Below are positions 12,981-13,727 of a stretch of 13,727 nucleotides of DNA, in pieces. The notes beneath the pieces are model-generated. The model saw nothing but the letters and a program-made list of their open reading frames with translations, made no database searches and had not been told where the DNA came from. The stretch comes from an uncultured Gemmiger sp. (GTDB lineage: Bacteria; Bacillota; Clostridia; Oscillospirales; Ruminococcaceae), in NCBI GenBank assembly GCA_944382805.1, contig CALWNS010000099.1, positions 1 to 13,727 of the forward strand. Direction: 5' to 3'. Position 1 is the first letter of the stretch. Every line of letters begins with the position of its first letter. The position numbers were made by a program, and so were the translations under genes.

Positions 12981-13727
12981 CCCGGCCCGTTTGGCGCACC
13001 CTGGCCCGCCGCCTGGCCGCGCTGGCCCTGGCGGCAGCCCTGGCGCTGGCCGCCGCCCTGCCCGCCGCGGCGGAAGAACCCGTGCAGGCGCTGCGGCAGC
13101 AGCTGAACGACCTGTACAGCGAGACCACCATAAGCGGTTTTTCCGGCGGCGACGCCGCGGCCGCTGCCGAACAGGCCCGCGCGCTGCTGCGGGAGATCGA
13201 ACGGCAGGCCGGTGCGGACGCCGCCGGCTGGGGCGACCGCGCCTATGCCGCGGTGCTGGCCGGGCGGCTGATCGCAAACGCGCCGGGCGGCGCGGACGAG
13301 CGCGACGCGCTGTACCTGGACTACTGCGCCGGCTTTTTTGCCGAATATGCCGCCCTTACCGCGCCCGCCGCGGCCGCGGCGGCGCTGGAGGCGGACGCCT
13401 GGTCGTTCTGCCAGCTGTTTTACGATACCGCCGCCCTGCTGGCCGGGCGCGGCCAATGGGAACAGGGCCGTGCGCTGTACAGTTGGCTGCAGGCCGGGGC
13501 CGAACCCTGGACCGCCGCCTGGCGGGACGAATACGCCGCCCGCTTTGATACGGCGGACGGCGCGCAGCGGCTGGCCTGTATATTCGGGACCGGGGCGCAG
13601 ATGCCGCTGGCGCTGGACGGCGACACAGCCCGCGCGCAGCCGGCGGCCCTGGACCGCCGCGGCCATTACCGCGCCGACCTGCTGCCCTTGCTGGACGCGC
13701 TGGGCTGGCCCTATGCGCAGGCGGACG
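12977..13727 (+). CDS. Secreted protein of unknown function, cut by the right edge
   Basis: The frame stays open from ATG at 12977 to the end (250 codons). The N-terminus MTRPVWRTLARRLAALALAA continues through a long Ala/Leu run to LPAAAEEP, a typical signal peptide with cleavage after AAA near residue 33. The mature part is Ala-, Leu- and acid-rich and mostly helical by composition (QALRQQLNDLYSE, AEQARALLREIERQAG, EADAWSFCQLFYDTAALL). No domain is recognised. The start overlaps the stop of the preceding membrane protein (ATGA), and GGGAAGGGGG precedes it, so the two products are probably made together and may act together at the cell surface. Confidence 0.8.
   Translation, partial: MTRPVWRTLARRLAALALAAALALAAALPAAAEEPVQALRQQLNDLYSETTISGFSGGDAAAAAEQARALLREIERQAGADAAGWGDRAYAAVLAGRLIANAPGGADERDALYLDYCAGFFAEYAALTAPAAAAAALEADAWSFCQLFYDTAALLAGRGQWEQGRALYSWLQAGAEPWTAAWRDEYAARFDTADGAQRLACIFGTGAQMPLALDGDTARAQPAALDRRGHYRADLLPLLDALGWPYAQAD

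Noticed and set aside
12587..13666. Reverse-strand frame of 359 codons at the right end
   Set aside because: Opposes two forward genes with signal/anchor sequences, ATGA coupling and ribosome sites; composition is low-complexity.

Overview
The window looks like chromosomal DNA from a GC-rich, low-oxygen gut Clostridium-type Firmicute, probably of the Oscillospirales/Ruminococcaceae (Faecalibacterium, Gemmiger and Subdoligranulum relatives). Reasons: strong G/C preference at third codon positions, AGGAGG-type ribosome binding sites, a general PTS (HPr and enzyme I), a phosphate butyryltransferase/butyrate kinase pair, and sigma factors of the Firmicute SigK and SigI types. The genus is inference. 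Because of the codon bias, very long open frames lie antisense to most real genes; these are treated as shadows.

Layout. 1-515 (-) is the N-terminal part of a GPH-family sugar:cation symporter running off the left edge. It diverges from an AraC-type regulator (742-1686, +), with two facing promoters and a possible operator between them. On the + strand follow a Cof-type HAD phosphatase, ptsH, ptsI, a four-helix membrane protein of unknown function and a SigK-like sigma factor (to 6290). A short noncoding stretch with a degenerate tandem repeat, a 20-bp palindrome and a strong hairpin separates this block from the - strand block.

The centre of interest is 6535-9274 (-): a SigI-type sigma factor, its membrane anti-sigma factor RsgI (ATGA overlap), and then a separate lipoprotein carrying an RsgI-type extracellular domain plus a PepSY domain. 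RsgI and the lipoprotein both end in an unusual Asp/Trp tail (DDDWDDD-type), about 29 residues in RsgI and about 105 in the lipoprotein. The sigI gene and the lipoprotein gene share a bipartite upstream motif, CCCCGGTTTT-N13-CGTAT-N2-TTC-N-GG, which fits a SigI-type promoter. The inferred system is an envelope-stress or ligand-sensing SigI circuit that makes its own sigma/anti-sigma pair and an outer-face accessory lipoprotein with the same sensor tail.

To the right lie a bidirectional terminator, tRNA-Pro(UGG) with encoded CCA, buk and ptb (final two steps of butyrate formation with ATP gain, order ptb-buk on the - strand). Divergent from ptb is a + strand pair of translationally coupled genes of unknown function: a membrane-anchored protein and a secreted protein cut by the right edge. 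No gene-free stretch exceeds 300 bases.
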